Of a stretch of DNA of 64,000 bases, positions 31,380-42,908 are shown one piece after another. The translations under genes were made by a program, and so were the position numbers. The notes under the pieces were generated by a model, which was not told the origin of the DNA, did no database searches, and saw only the letters and a program-made list of their open reading frames with translations. Within the stretch, counting starts at the first letter, position 1. The number at the start of each line of letters is the position of its first letter. The stretch is from Aradus depressus (Eukaryota; Arthropoda; Insecta; Hemiptera; Aradidae), in the NCBI GenBank assembly GCA_963662175.1, contig OY759215.1:10467079-10531078 (forward strand). Direction: 5' to 3'.

Positions 31380-31740
31380 GAAGGTATGGGGCCACTCACT
31401 AAAGAGATCAAAGGTTTAGAGGGAGAGTGTAAACATACGTATGCGGCGGTGTGTAGCCTCACGTTCGGAGATCAACAGCCCTCAAGAGCAAAAACAGAAA
31501 GTAAGGGTTCACCAAATAAAAATATAGACGGTTTAGAGGGAGAGCGGAAACGTACGTGTGAGTTTGGGGGTAGCCTCGAACTCAGAGATCGAAGAACTCT
31601 TAAAAGAGCAACAACTGATTAGTGAAGATCCATAAAATGAAGATATCGAATGTTTAGAGGGAGAGCAGAAAATCACGCGTGAGTTTGGTTGTAGAAAAGA
31701 GCAAAAACGGAAGATAAGGGCCGAACACATAAAGAGGTTG
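31380..31740 (+). repeat. Satellite block in forward orientation
   Basis: Three more diverged units (gagggagagcggaaacgtac, tcagagatcgaagaactctt), so the array is forward, inverted, forward across about 2.9 kb. Confidence 0.8.
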
Positions 31741-31769
31741 GACTGGTGTGTATATCAGGGACTTAAAGG

Positions 31770-31838
31770 ATCTAATCCCCAGCGATCTTGAGCTCAGTAG
31801 ACTAGCATGCTACCCCTGAGCTACCGGCATCCTCTAGG
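31770..31838 (-). mobile_element. SINE family 1, tRNA-head fragment
   Basis: Only the tRNA-like head remains (A box within ctgagctaccggc on the plus strand). It sits at the end of the satellite region. Confidence 0.55.
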
Positions 31839-31839
31839 T

Positions 31840-33777
31840 TATTCTGTGCCCTACCTACACTTCGTAGTATATGAACAAAATATTTACAGTGTATGGAACA
31901 TTGTATTGTACTTACATGAAAATGATTTATAATAAAAAGTAATTTTTATTGAAAACAATTTTTATTTAATGATGTTGAAGTAATTACTCCCTCTCAAGGG
32001 TTTTCGACTCATAGTTCGTTAACTTGAAATCATCAAATAAGAATTGTGTAATTTTTTTTTTTTTTTTTTCTAGATGTTTTTGTCAGCAAGACAATATCGA
32101 TATAGGGAATAGCTTTTGAGCTATATATGTAGTTATTCTGTGCTGGTGAGCGAGCAATTACTTCCGGTTCCCCCACCCTCTTGGAATAAATTCTACGGTC
32201 ACCGAGAATATCTCCATACCAGCCACGGTAAGAGTTCAGAACTCTATGATTAAATTAAAAATTATAAGAAAAAAATAATTTACAATAGCGTTTCTGTTTG
32301 GTTTAGCACTCAATCTTATCATGTATCATACCATATCAAGCGGTATATTAAAATGCAACTTCATATGTTACAAAAAATATAAAAAATTTTTTTTATTGTT
32401 TTCTTTGATCTTCTATAAGACATCTCGAAAGTGAATAGAAAACAAAATAGAGAAATAAATAGTAAATAGTACCTAGTATCAAAATAGTAAAATGAAATTA
32501 GGCTTAATATTTTCAAGGTTCTGTCTAATTAAGTTTTATAGTCTTCGCTATAGTATACTTAACAGTAATAAATAAAACTTCCATTATGGAGTATTTTCAT
32601 TTTTTTCAAATTGTTGCTAGAACAAGCTGCTTTCTGAAAATGCGCACTATCAGGATCAAGTTCATTTTCTTATTTTAATTTTTTTTTTTTGACATTTAAG
32701 GATTCATTTTCTTATTTAATGTAATGAAAACATTTATATTTTACTTTTAATTCACCAATTTTATCATGTCTAATAATTTAAAGGTTTAATTAATTTTTTA
32801 AATATTCTTTCTCGATTAAATATTTCAGGCTACATTTCACTTTTGGTTTAGGTATATGTTTCTCAGCTGAAAGTATACTTTTCAATTATAAAATTATTGA
32901 GCTCAATTAAAACTAACTCAAGTGTAACCTTCAAAATTAGATGTATCAGTGAAAGTTCCTGATTCTTCAGACACAATTCTTTGTTTGTTCCTAGATGATC
33001 TTTGACACAATAATACCGTCATCTTATCTTATCTTCAGATAGAAATTGGATGGATGTTTTTGATATCTTATCATAAGCTAACCAAACTCTCTGGAAGAAC
33101 GTAAGTAAAACTACCCTTAGTCTAAATATTAAATTTATATTATTATATACTTGATAAGAAGTGTGCAACAATTATTAATTTAAGAATTTCAGATGAGACT
33201 TAAATACCTATATTTTTTAAAGTCATGATTATTCTTTGATTTAAATAATATTAACATTTGTTGTTGAGCGTTTATTGTTTAATTTATTATTTATAATAGA
33301 AAGATGAGTTCTCACTAGACATCAATCTGAAATTTAATATGAGTGGAATAATTAAATCACAATAACCATTGATTTTTGAATTTATTTATTTCCTATTGAA
33401 TTATTTATTTGGGGGTATTATTTTCTTTACCATGCAACTTCAATATTCTGTCATTTGTTATTTAATTATTAACAATTAAAATTGTATATTTAGGAACCCT
33501 GTTTCTTTTTTGTCTGTTGATCCTTCTGATAACTTGGTTCAGCCTCATAACAAAATATATGCATCATTATAGGGAACATTATTTTTACCTACATTTTCTG
33601 AAATAGTTATATTTATACAAGAGAACAAAATATTACTCGAGATCAATCTCGTATGAGAAAAAAAAATGGTTAAATAAATTCGTAACTTTATAATCCAATT
33701 TTTTTCGCGCTGTAATTTGGAGATTATATTGATTTTACATTTATTTCCGTAAAGATATATATAGAACTAGATTATAG
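31840..33777. other. AT-rich intergenic DNA, nothing recognised
   Basis: Long AT-rich sequence with homopolymer runs (for example 32051-32069). No ORF, RNA gene or repeat family is recognised. Confidence 0.5.
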
Positions 33778-34065
33778 TTAATATGACTCATGCTCGGGCT
33801 TTAACTACGTCATATCGCCTACTACCAGAGCGCTCTTTCGTCACTCTGGTGGACATGAGCACGACTCTACTGTAGGAATTCTAAATTTTTATTCACCTAC
33901 GGGAAGGGGGTCTTCAACGAGTAGCTGACATCGTACAGGCTCGGGATCATCTCTTAACGTTCCATAAGAAGAAGGGCGTGCTCAAGATTTTTCACCTTCC
34001 AGATAAAAAACCCAACGGCCTCGGGCGGGTTTCAAATCTGCAATCATGTAAATAGGATGGGTCAT
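33778..34065 (-). mobile_element. SINE family 1, nearly complete body
   Basis: Minus orientation, starting at gactcatgctcgggctttaa and running to a decayed B box (gcgggtttcaaatctg). It lies about 0.9 kb upstream of the cathepsin B start. Confidence 0.75.
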
Positions 34066-34975
34066 TAAAAATGTATACATCAAGAAAACATAAAAAGTTT
34101 ACATCAAGAGCTTATAAAGTAGAAACATGAACAGTTATTAAGTGGGACACACAAATTATTAATAATAACAATAATAATAAAAATGAATGAATAAATAATG
34201 GAAAATAAATTAGTATAAATATAATAGAAGTAATAAATACAATAGATACAGTTTTTAATGATACGTAAATTATGATACATATTTTTTATAATATTTATAC
34301 CTCCAAATAATATGTCCTCTTTCAGGACGTTGTTACTTCCTTTCTCATGTCACAATTAGGGATGGATCTTTCCGGGTGGAATGGAACGAAGAAGAAGTGA
34401 AACATATTGGAACGGTTCGCTAAGTCCATTTAATCGTTCCACCCAAGTCTGCCTTTTTCTCATTACCTATTGAACAAGATTTTTAGTCTCCTTACATTGC
34501 TCGATAATAAGACAGTTTCAAACAACTGTATTTATCTATTTTTTTCCATGGTAAACTACCGTGCCCTCGCACCAATGCGGGCCGCAGATTGTCGTCAAAG
34601 AATTGAACCCCAATCTCACTGTTCAGTTGACAGCAATGCTAACCACTGTACCTCCTTATGATTAACTTCTACCATTCACGTATATATCCTTAAGGAGATG
34701 AAAGACAAAAAAAAAAACAGGTTTGTTTTGTTTTACGTCCTTGTTGACTCCAATCTTGGCCAGGAAGGACGAGTTTCTGCAGATTGCTCTCCTTTTCCTG
34801 GTCTATAGTTGACGTTTTCCCTCAGTTTGATTTGCAGTTTAGTGTTTCAACGTGTTAAATACGCACAGACTTCATTATTTATCGACGTATTTCTCATAAT
34901 TTCATTTTTTTTTTTGCATTTTTAGATATTTATTAGCAGTGTTGTCTTTTGGATTATTTTCTCACCGTTATCAGC

Positions 34976-35095
34976 ATGAAAATAATAATTTTATTATTCT
35001 GTATGGCGGTTGCCGCATTTCCCAAGAAGCTAAAATATCATCCTTTATCGCAAGAATATATCGATAATATAAACGATATGAATACGACTTGGAAG
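34976..35095 (+). CDS. CtsB: Cathepsin B exon 1 (signal peptide, propeptide start)
   Basis: ATG at 34976, the first Met before a hydrophobic signal; donor gtaaat. It ends in phase 0 after NTTWK, the conserved propeptide motif. Confidence 0.93.
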
Positions 35096-37292
35096 GTAAA
35101 TATTTTTATTATTACTATCATATAAGAATTTCTAGTAATCACTGTTGGACAGATTTAAAATTATGATGAAATTTCATTCAATATTATTATACGTTTTCTG
35201 TTTCTTAGGACTATGATTATATACATATTATAATTGTATTTAATAGTACACTTTTTTTTGTTTCTCAGGACTAAGGTTATGTATGAACTATATATCAAAG
35301 AATATTCTTTGAGTACCAATAATAATAATAAAAATGTAAAAAAATTAAATATATAAATAATAAAAATATCTGGTGAGGCCTACACAGTAGGTACTTTCCT
35401 AAACAAAATAAATTTCCTTAAATTTGTGTATGCCTTGCAAAGAGAATATTGCTTCTAATCGAAATATTATTAAAATAATTTCCGTGGTTAATTGACAACC
35501 ATATTCTCTTCGCTGGTAATTTAAGGAAATTGACTTTTGTTAATAAGAAAGTTCTGTGTTAGCCGCAGTTTTCTATTTATTTTATTTACAACATTTAAAA
35601 ACATTTTTTCAAATACAATTTAAATTGGATGGTTCTAGGAATTAATTGGAAATTTCGATAATTTCCTGGCCTTTGAAATGGTGTGTAACTCTCGGCATAA
35701 ATGAGAGATCCAAACGCCGTACGCACTATAACTGAATTGATCATTTTATGGTGCATTTGTAAAGTTCTATGATTAAATTGCTAACATGAACATTAACGTG
35801 ATGTCATTATGTTATAATGTCTTTTACCCCATTAATTGAATTTTTAAGGCAAGAATGTTATGTTATCGAAATACTCTTGTTTGAAACAATTTTTCAGTAT
35901 CTTGAAAGAAGGAAAAAATCTTGTACCCCCTCCTCCTTTTTAGTTGCCTCAAAATACAAGTTAGCTAAGCTATGCAGCCTATCGGATCATCTTGAAGATT
36001 CTCTGAAAATTTTCTAAATCATGTCGAATGGTCAAACCACTTTTATTTAGATTTCTGTTGTAAAATTATTTTATAATTTTCTGTTTTCAGGCTGGTCGTA
36101 ATTTTCATCGAAATGTCTCTCTTGTTCATATAAAACATTTGCTTGGGGTCCACCCAAATGCTCATCACCATAAGCTCCCGGTCCTCGAGATGGGCGTCAA
36201 AGCAGACGAGGACATCCCTGAACTGTTCGATCCCCGTTTGGAGTGGCCCGACTGCCCAACCATCGGTGAGATCAGAGATCAAGGCTCCTGCGGAAGTTGT
36301 TGGGTACATTTATACAATATACACATTTATTTTTTTAGATTAGATGTATGAGTTTTGATGTTCATTTTTGAAGATAGGTGAGGATGGCCGACCTAGAATT
36401 TAGAAGGGCATGTATGGGGGTGTTAATGTTATTTTATTTTCAATTCTTATATCGTGAGGAGTTTTAAGGTTAGTACTCACAGCAAAGAAACATATATATA
36501 TATATATATATTCATAAGACCAAAGATGGGTCATTCGCTATAACATTCTAAAACGAACTACAATTTTGCGCCTATTTCCCATGGAGATATTTTCTCTAAC
36601 TCGTACTTATTATTCCTCTTATTCGGCTACCAAACTAAAATTATATGTAAAATGTGAACATTTGAGAATGAAGGGCAGTGGAATAATTTTAACGCCACTG
36701 AATGTCACCATTGTTAAAATGATAGTCAACTGAAATCCGATTCATGGTAAGGGCTTCAATATTCTCATTTTAATAACTGGTATGCAGGGGACACTATTGT
36801 TTTTATTGAAGTGTGCTGCAATTTTGCGCCTAATTTATATATATATATATTTATATATTTTTTAATTCTATATGTAATCCGCTTCAGACAATCAGTCCGT
36901 ACGACCTCCTTGATGCGAAGATCCTATGATATGCCAGCTTTAGTCCTTCAGGTGAAACTTCTGGTTTTAGTTTCCTTATTAAGTTGGATAAGGAACATCT
37001 TGATATGGTCTGTCCAGGATAACTCAGGATTGATAGATAACAACAAAAAACTTAACAGACTGCTTGCTTTTAATTTCATCGTTGCAGAAGTTTTGTTTTG
37101 TTTTCGTTAATATTTAAATAATTTACGGCATCCACAATTTTACTTTACTCAAATCCTCCTTCATGTCTTCTCTGATATTAATGTTTCCAACTTCTGAATT
37201 GAGGAACGCGGACATATTGTGGAAACTTGTAATAAATAAATAAAACAAACTTATTTTTGAAATATTGTCTATTCCACTAAAGATATATATAT

Positions 37293-37336
<44 letters not shown>

Positions 37337-40300
37337 TATAAACTTCCATAACTAGACCTGACGATGGTGTAAGTCCGAAACCGGTAGTTATATATACCTA
37401 TATATCTTTAGTGGAATAGACAATATTTCAAAAATAAGTTTGTTTTATTTATTGATTGATGTTTCCGATATACTTTCTGTAATAAGTTGTGTTATCAGTC
37501 TGTATGATAGATTCCGGTTTAAGCTCTGGAAAATCATTTAATTTATAATGAACAGTAATGGTCCATATCTTGTGCATTACCCAACACCTATCTTGATCTT
37601 TTCACTTATTAATATCTCCCTTAGAAACAAGAGAATCAAGTTATTTTCTAGTCCCTGAACCCCGTAAGCTTCTAGTTTTTTTGATAACTGTTTTTGCGGC
37701 ACCGCATTTATCCGGCAACTTACCGATATTCTTTATTCTCAAAAGCAGTCTTATAACTATTTGTAGTTTGTGGCAATTAGGTAATCCTAACATTCAACTC
37801 CTGCAAGATCTATATGACATTCAGAGGATACTTTGTTCTTTATTTCCAAATAAATTATATTGATCTTTACTAAAATTAATTAATATTTTTTTTTCGTAAA
37901 GATCTGCAGAAGTAGCTTGCAGCAGAATATGCTGCCAATACCAGGTTCATTTCTTCTTTTCTATTGAAATCGGTGCCTTGTTGAAAATTTCTGTTGCTGC
38001 ACTTCAAGTTTAGTGACAGATATTTCCAAATCAGGCAAAATAGCATTTAGATATTTTTCAACTTGCTCTGTTCAGTATTCTGCAATATATTTTGTAAATT
38101 GTCAGTTCCAACAAAACCGACTTTCTTTTTAGCTAAATTTCCATCAAATGTATTTCGGTTTTTTCAAGATACTCGTGACTTTCGTTTTGAGAACAAGTTA
38201 AATTCGTAGAGTTTACATTATTTAATTTCCTCCCTTGTCAAGATAAATGCCGGTTTCCATTTGATTACCTGAGGGTAAGTTGTCAGGCAGATCAGCTAAG
38301 CTAAAGATAAACTTAACTTTACCAGTTAATATTTCAGCCCTTATCCGGACTAATTAATAGAGTTTTAAAACGTACCCCTCCCCCCCACTATGACGGATTA
38401 ATAAAAGTGAAAAGTGATACATTTTTTTGGAAGAAACAATGAGCTAGACGCGCAGAAGAAGGGCCGGGACCTACTGAAGAGAACCTACTATTAATTATTA
38501 TTATTAAAATTAACAATTTTATTATTATTAAATATCTACTATAATTAATTACTATTATTAAATATTAGTATTATTTATTAATAAATTACTTATAGTAATT
38601 ACTAACAATTGAAATAATCGGAAAGTGTGAAATGTTTACAGCTCTACTGTCGAGAGGCATTAACGATCAATGTTTTTGAGAAAGTGAACAAAATAAGGGA
38701 CAAGCTTGAACTTGCGATTTTGCGAGTTTACAGGCCCGACCTTTTGGTTTCCCGTTGGTGCTTTTACATACATATATTTTTTAGAAATTGTCTTATTTTG
38801 ATCCTGATATATGTATATATAATTTAATTTGTATGTAGGCGTTCGGAGCGACAGAGGCGATGTCGGACCGGATCTGTATCCACTCGAAGGGAGAGGACAA
38901 CGCCCGTCTTTCCGCTCAGAACCTGCTCTCCTGCTGCGTTGCCTGTGGATTTGGCTGTGAAGGAGGCTACCCGGGAGCTGCCTGGCGCTACTTTGTGCAC
39001 AAGGGCATCGTCACCGGCGGCCCCTACGGAAGTGAGCAGGTTTGTTTCTCTGCCATTTTCAGGGTTCCATGTAGGACCATACTGCTTTCGCTCTCCCGTC
39101 CGTCCGTTTGCTATATGTACAAAAGTTAACCATCTAAATAAAGTAGTGAACCAAAGCCAGAGCCGGTGTTATTTTGCAAACAACAAATTGTTAGCTCCAG
39201 TACCTATAGTTAAACAAGGTGTTTTTAAGTGTGCGGATTGCACCGGGACTGGAAGTGACGCCCCACATTTTTGCCATTAAGGAAAAAAAACAAAACATTT
39301 TCAACGCCCTGAGCCCATTTAAGGGTTTAGACCAGAGCGTTGCAAGGTCATTGTCCGGGAATGAACGGTGGGAAAATGGCAACAACGTTGGTCATGTTCG
39401 GACGACATACACATACTTCCAGGACGTCTGGGTACGCCTCGACTGGACATGGTTATAACCTGACCAGTGGATGTTATCACGTCATGGAAAATTTAACTCT
39501 TCTTCCTTAAGATGTAGAACATTGCGCACTGCGGGTGCATCCAAACTGTAGAATGTGCGCTGTACGACTAGGCCTGGGTGGAGATTCACGGGACCGGATC
39601 ATACCTTGAACTGCACCTGCGGTTTGATAGCTCCTGGCATAAGAAAGCAATGTGGCGGTCTGGATAGACGACCAGCGATCGCCACAGGTTGAGCGGCTGA
39701 TGGTCGCTCCCAACCCGCCATAGCCATAATTAATTTATCTATAAGATTGGGTTCAACATGTTTATAAGGTGGATGTATGGTTGATGTAATCAAACCTAAC
39801 TACCTCCGCAAAAGATAATTTTTTACAAGAGAAGAAAAAGAATCATCCTATTGAGATGATTCTGTTTTTCTGAGTGCAGTAGAAATCGAGACAAATTCAT
39901 ATCGAAACTAGTTTCATGCAAAGCATGGTTTATAATGATGTCAATTCAATTTAGAGACAGTTTTGACCTGAATATGTTGAGACATATCTTTGATCACAAC
40001 AATATACATTAACATGAGTCTTTTCTGTTTTTATCTGCACTAGTGTTTGTCTAGATAGCCTATTGATGAAAAAACGTTTGAATGCTCAATATGTAATTTT
40101 AACAGTTGGATGTTCTGTTCTTGGTGCCTATTCTGGTTGGCTGACATTCTGAACATTGGTTTTTCAACTCGATGTAGAGGGAGCTTTGGTTCAAAATAAA
40201 CATATCTTTCGATGCAGATTTTAATGTAGGATGTGAATAACTCATTTTTGATAGATAGTAGAGATGGGTGATTTGAATTCTAAAACCCCTATATGTTTTT

Positions 40301-42765
40301 CTAGGGATGTGTACCTTACGAGATTCCCCCCTGCGAGCACCACAGTGAGGGAGAACGGCCCCCCTGCGATGACAAAACTCCCATCACCCCTAAATGTGAC
40401 CGAACGTGCCAACAATCCTACAAGCTCAACTACAAAGAAGATCTCTTCTTTGGTTAGTTATTACTATAATTGGGTGATTATATTTAGTATGTATTTTTAA
40501 TTGATTGCGAATGGTGCATCACAGGAGTCGCTATAGCCTAAGTGCCTCTTTAGACTTTAGTATGATATTCCTAAGTTATTTATTGTTAGATAAAAAAAAG
40601 ATTAATTTCCCATACTTTTTAGGCAAACTAATGCCAATGTCGCAAGATATTCATATGGTTTGAATATCGGTAATAGTTTATTAGTTATTTTTTTCATATG
40701 ATTTGAATATCATATCCGAAAAATAAATTCATTTCCTATGTCAGAAAAAAAAACGTTAACAATTATTTTCTCCTACAATCCCTATCATAAAATAAATGTA
40801 TGCGCGCATGCGTTTATCAAGTTATACAGCCCCATGAAAAAAAAAAAATAATAATGTCCACTGGACTAGACCCCCTCTCTTTGTTTTCGAAGTCGCTGAA
40901 TTCGAATTCGATGTCCGCTTCACCCCATCAGATCTGCGGACACCGTATATATACCCTCGTACACAGGGTGTTGGAAAAAGGCCGTTACCCCTGGCCGGTT
41001 AATGTTTTTTAAGGATGTCTTACTCGTATCGCTTAGGAAATTTTCCAGGGAATCGAATGGCGTTGTCATATTTTGATAAGGCTCCTGGGCCCAATCGAAG
41101 CGCACGCGAATCGATCAAAATTGATTTGTAGGCTGCAGCGATGACTTAAATGTGCTTCACAGTGACATTTTATAGACTTCTTCTTTCAACCTTCTAGATC
41201 TCTGAAAATGTCGTCCCATCGTTGTTTCTTTCTTTCGCGCTTTGTTAGTAATATCCTGTGATAATAATTTCTGATTTATTTTTTTCTCCCCTTAGGAAAA
41301 ACAGCGTATGGCGTCTCTGAGAAGGTTTCTACCATTCAGACTGAGTTAATGACCAATGGGCCAGTGGAAGCAGCCATGACAGTTTTTGAAGACTTTTTAA
41401 GCTACAAATCAGGTAGTTTTTTATTTTTATAAATGATTAAGAGTCGTTGAAAGGTAATGTCGTTTATCTTTAGTTTGTTTTCACAAGCTTTGAGGAATAG
41501 AAAGTTTTGTATTGGGGTTTCGCGAAAAACAATGTTCAGGTAGATAAACAGTTCAATATTGTGGAAAAAATAGATTTTGGGGTGTTCTAACACAAAAGGG
41601 GGCTTACAACTGGGCGCTTCCCTCACCCCAGTACTTGGCTTGGCTTAGCTTGTGGTATATATACAGAGAAGAGAATAGAATATCAAAGGGACTTGAAAGA
41701 GCAACAAAGCAGTGGTTTGAATCTTTAACTTTTCATTTCAATTCAAAATCTTTAGCTCTAATCGAAGATCTTAGACTTTGATATAAGAATACTAGTATAG
41801 CTAGTTGGCAACGGGGTATAGGGGATTCTACGGTTACTGGGGCTCTAGAACTGCCGGGGTATATACAGTAGAAGTATAATACATAAATACAAATTTACCT
41901 CTGAAAGATATCTGTCAGAGATAATTAAGTATGAGAGTTTTGGGACAAGGTGAGCGCTATTGTTAGCGTTTAGCGCCAGGACCAGCGCTAGTGAAGGAAG
42001 TCCAGCAGGGTCTCAATACTCCCAAGACTAAAGTAGGATTAAGAATACATTGAGAATTATTATTTAAACAGGGCTTTCCCTCTTCTATCTTATCGAAAGA
42101 ATTTCCACCTCGGAGCTTCTTGTCTACTGTCTTATTGTTTGTTTAGGGGCAGTAGCCTCTGTTACATCACCAACTTAGCATTCCAGCTAGAGCCGATGAA
42201 GAAAGTTAATTTTGCGGCCTAACCTTGGTGTGCTTTGTTTGTCAAACTTAGTAACTAAATGTAACACTCCGAGTCATTTTCATTGTCATTAATATCGGAT
42301 CAAAACAGAGACCACATAAATTGTTACGAGAATTCCTGCTGCAATTTTGTGAAGATAATTTTAAATACGATTAAAACTGATATGAAACATTTAAATGATG
42401 GCAATAAAAAATTAAATTATGTGAATCTGTCCTATTGAAAGATAATTACAAGCCATTTTTGTATATATATATATATATTTATTATATAAGTTTAGGTAAT
42501 TGCTAACATTGGTGATTTTGTTCTAGGTGTGTACAAGCACGTTATAGGGCAGGCTCTGGGCGGGCACGCGGTTCGCCTCCTAGGCTGGGGAGAAGAGAAC
42601 GGTGTGGACTACTGGCTTTTGGCCAACTCATGGAACACAGACTGGGGCGATAATGGCTTCTTCAAGATCCTTAGAGGACATGATGAGTGTGGTGTCGAGA
42701 GCGCCATCAGTGCTGGCATTCCCCACTCAAAGTCTGAAAGCAAAAGGAGAAGAATATCATTGTAA
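34976..42765 (+). CDS. CtsB: Cathepsin B cysteine protease (complete, 6 exons, 345 aa)
   Basis: Lysosomal or secreted papain-family endopeptidase and dipeptidyl-carboxypeptidase (C1A). Exons: 34976-35095, 36091-36303, 38839-39039, 40305-40452, 41296-41412, 42527-42765, all GT-AG and phase-consistent. Residues 1-16 form a signal peptide ([16 protein letters not shown]). Residues about 17-85 are the propeptide (NTTWKAGRNF motif). The mature enzyme begins near the ELFDPR segment. The oxyanion Gln and catalytic Cys110 lie in [10 protein letters not shown], His280 in GGHAV and Asn300 in ANSWNTDWG. The occluding loop is present ([13 protein letters not shown], His190-His191), so exopeptidase activity is expected. 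Length is typical for the family (about 335-345). The C-terminus is basic ([10 protein letters not shown]). No inactivating change is seen. Confidence 0.96.
36091..36303 (+). CDS. CtsB: Cathepsin B exon 2 (propeptide, active-site Cys)
   Basis: Acceptor ctgttttcag, donor gtacat; 71 codons. It runs from AGRNF of the propeptide to [10 protein letters not shown], ending right after the catalytic Cys-Trp. Confidence 0.96.
36885..38190 (-). pseudogene. Degenerate LINE reverse transcriptase, split by a Penelope-like repeat
   Basis: Minus-strand broken frames give [29 protein letters not shown] and [12 protein letters not shown] (36890-37060), [14 protein letters not shown] (near 37150), and further on TDNTTYY (decayed YADDT region), GPLLFIIN and [14 protein letters not shown] (about 37460-37710). 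These are the ordered landmarks of a non-LTR RT. The repeat at 37205-37457 interrupts it, so that insertion is younger. It lies in a cathepsin B intron. Confidence 0.6.
37205..37457 (+). mobile_element. Penelope-like terminal repeat pair with hammerhead-like core
   Basis: About 37228-37281 and 37400-37457 are inverted copies (tggaatagacaatatttcaa and its complement) around a (TA)n tract. CTGACGA at 37358-37364 and GAAA at 37377-37380 form a hammerhead-like core, followed by ccggta. The left flank ttgaggaacgcggacatatt also adjoins the repeat at 49560-49605. Confidence 0.65.
38839..39039 (+). CDS. CtsB: Cathepsin B exon 3
   Basis: Acceptor tatgtag, donor gtttgt; 67 codons. It encodes [26 protein letters not shown] and [16 protein letters not shown]-rich at synonymous sites compared with the introns. 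Confidence 0.96.
39140..39800. other. Unclassified GC-richer block in cathepsin B intron
   Basis: Composition is much more GC-rich than the surrounding intron. Minus-strand ORFs (for example [20 protein letters not shown], 39599-39793) have no recognised domain. Probably an old transposon fragment. Confidence 0.3.
40305..40452 (+). CDS. CtsB: Cathepsin B exon 4 (occluding loop)
   Basis: Acceptor gtttttctag, donor gttagt. It encodes the loop [20 protein letters not shown] followed by C, which blocks the primed end of the cleft in cathepsin B. Confidence 0.96.
40900..41180. other. Possible transposon end (acagggtgtt) in cathepsin B intron
   Basis: The phrase cgtacacagggtgttggaaa is similar to acagggtgtccc ends common in arthropod DNA elements. 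There is no matching inverted end and no ORF. Weak. Confidence 0.25.
41296..41412 (+). CDS. CtsB: Cathepsin B exon 5
   Basis: Acceptor ccccttag, donor gtagtt. It encodes [20 protein letters not shown], typical of the family. Entry and exit are in phase 1. Confidence 0.95.
42527..42765 (+). CDS. CtsB: Cathepsin B exon 6 (active-site His and Asn)
   Basis: Acceptor gttctag; stop TAA at 42763-42765. It encodes [28 protein letters not shown] and [16 protein letters not shown]. Confidence 0.97.
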
Positions 42766-42902
42766 TAAAAAAATTATACCGTATAGATTTCATCAGAAAT
42801 TCAAGAAAAAAAAAATGTATTCCTTATTATTGTTTTAATTTTAACTGTTTTTATCCATTCAATTTTTTTATTGAGTTTTAATAAGTTCCAATTATAGTTT
42901 GT

Positions 42903-42908
42903 AATAAA
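42903..42908 (+). promoter_or_regulatory. Candidate poly(A) signal for cathepsin B
   Basis: AATAAA about 140 bp after the stop; another overlaps the stop codon region (42764-42770) and one lies near 43142. Which is used cannot be told from sequence alone. Confidence 0.4.
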
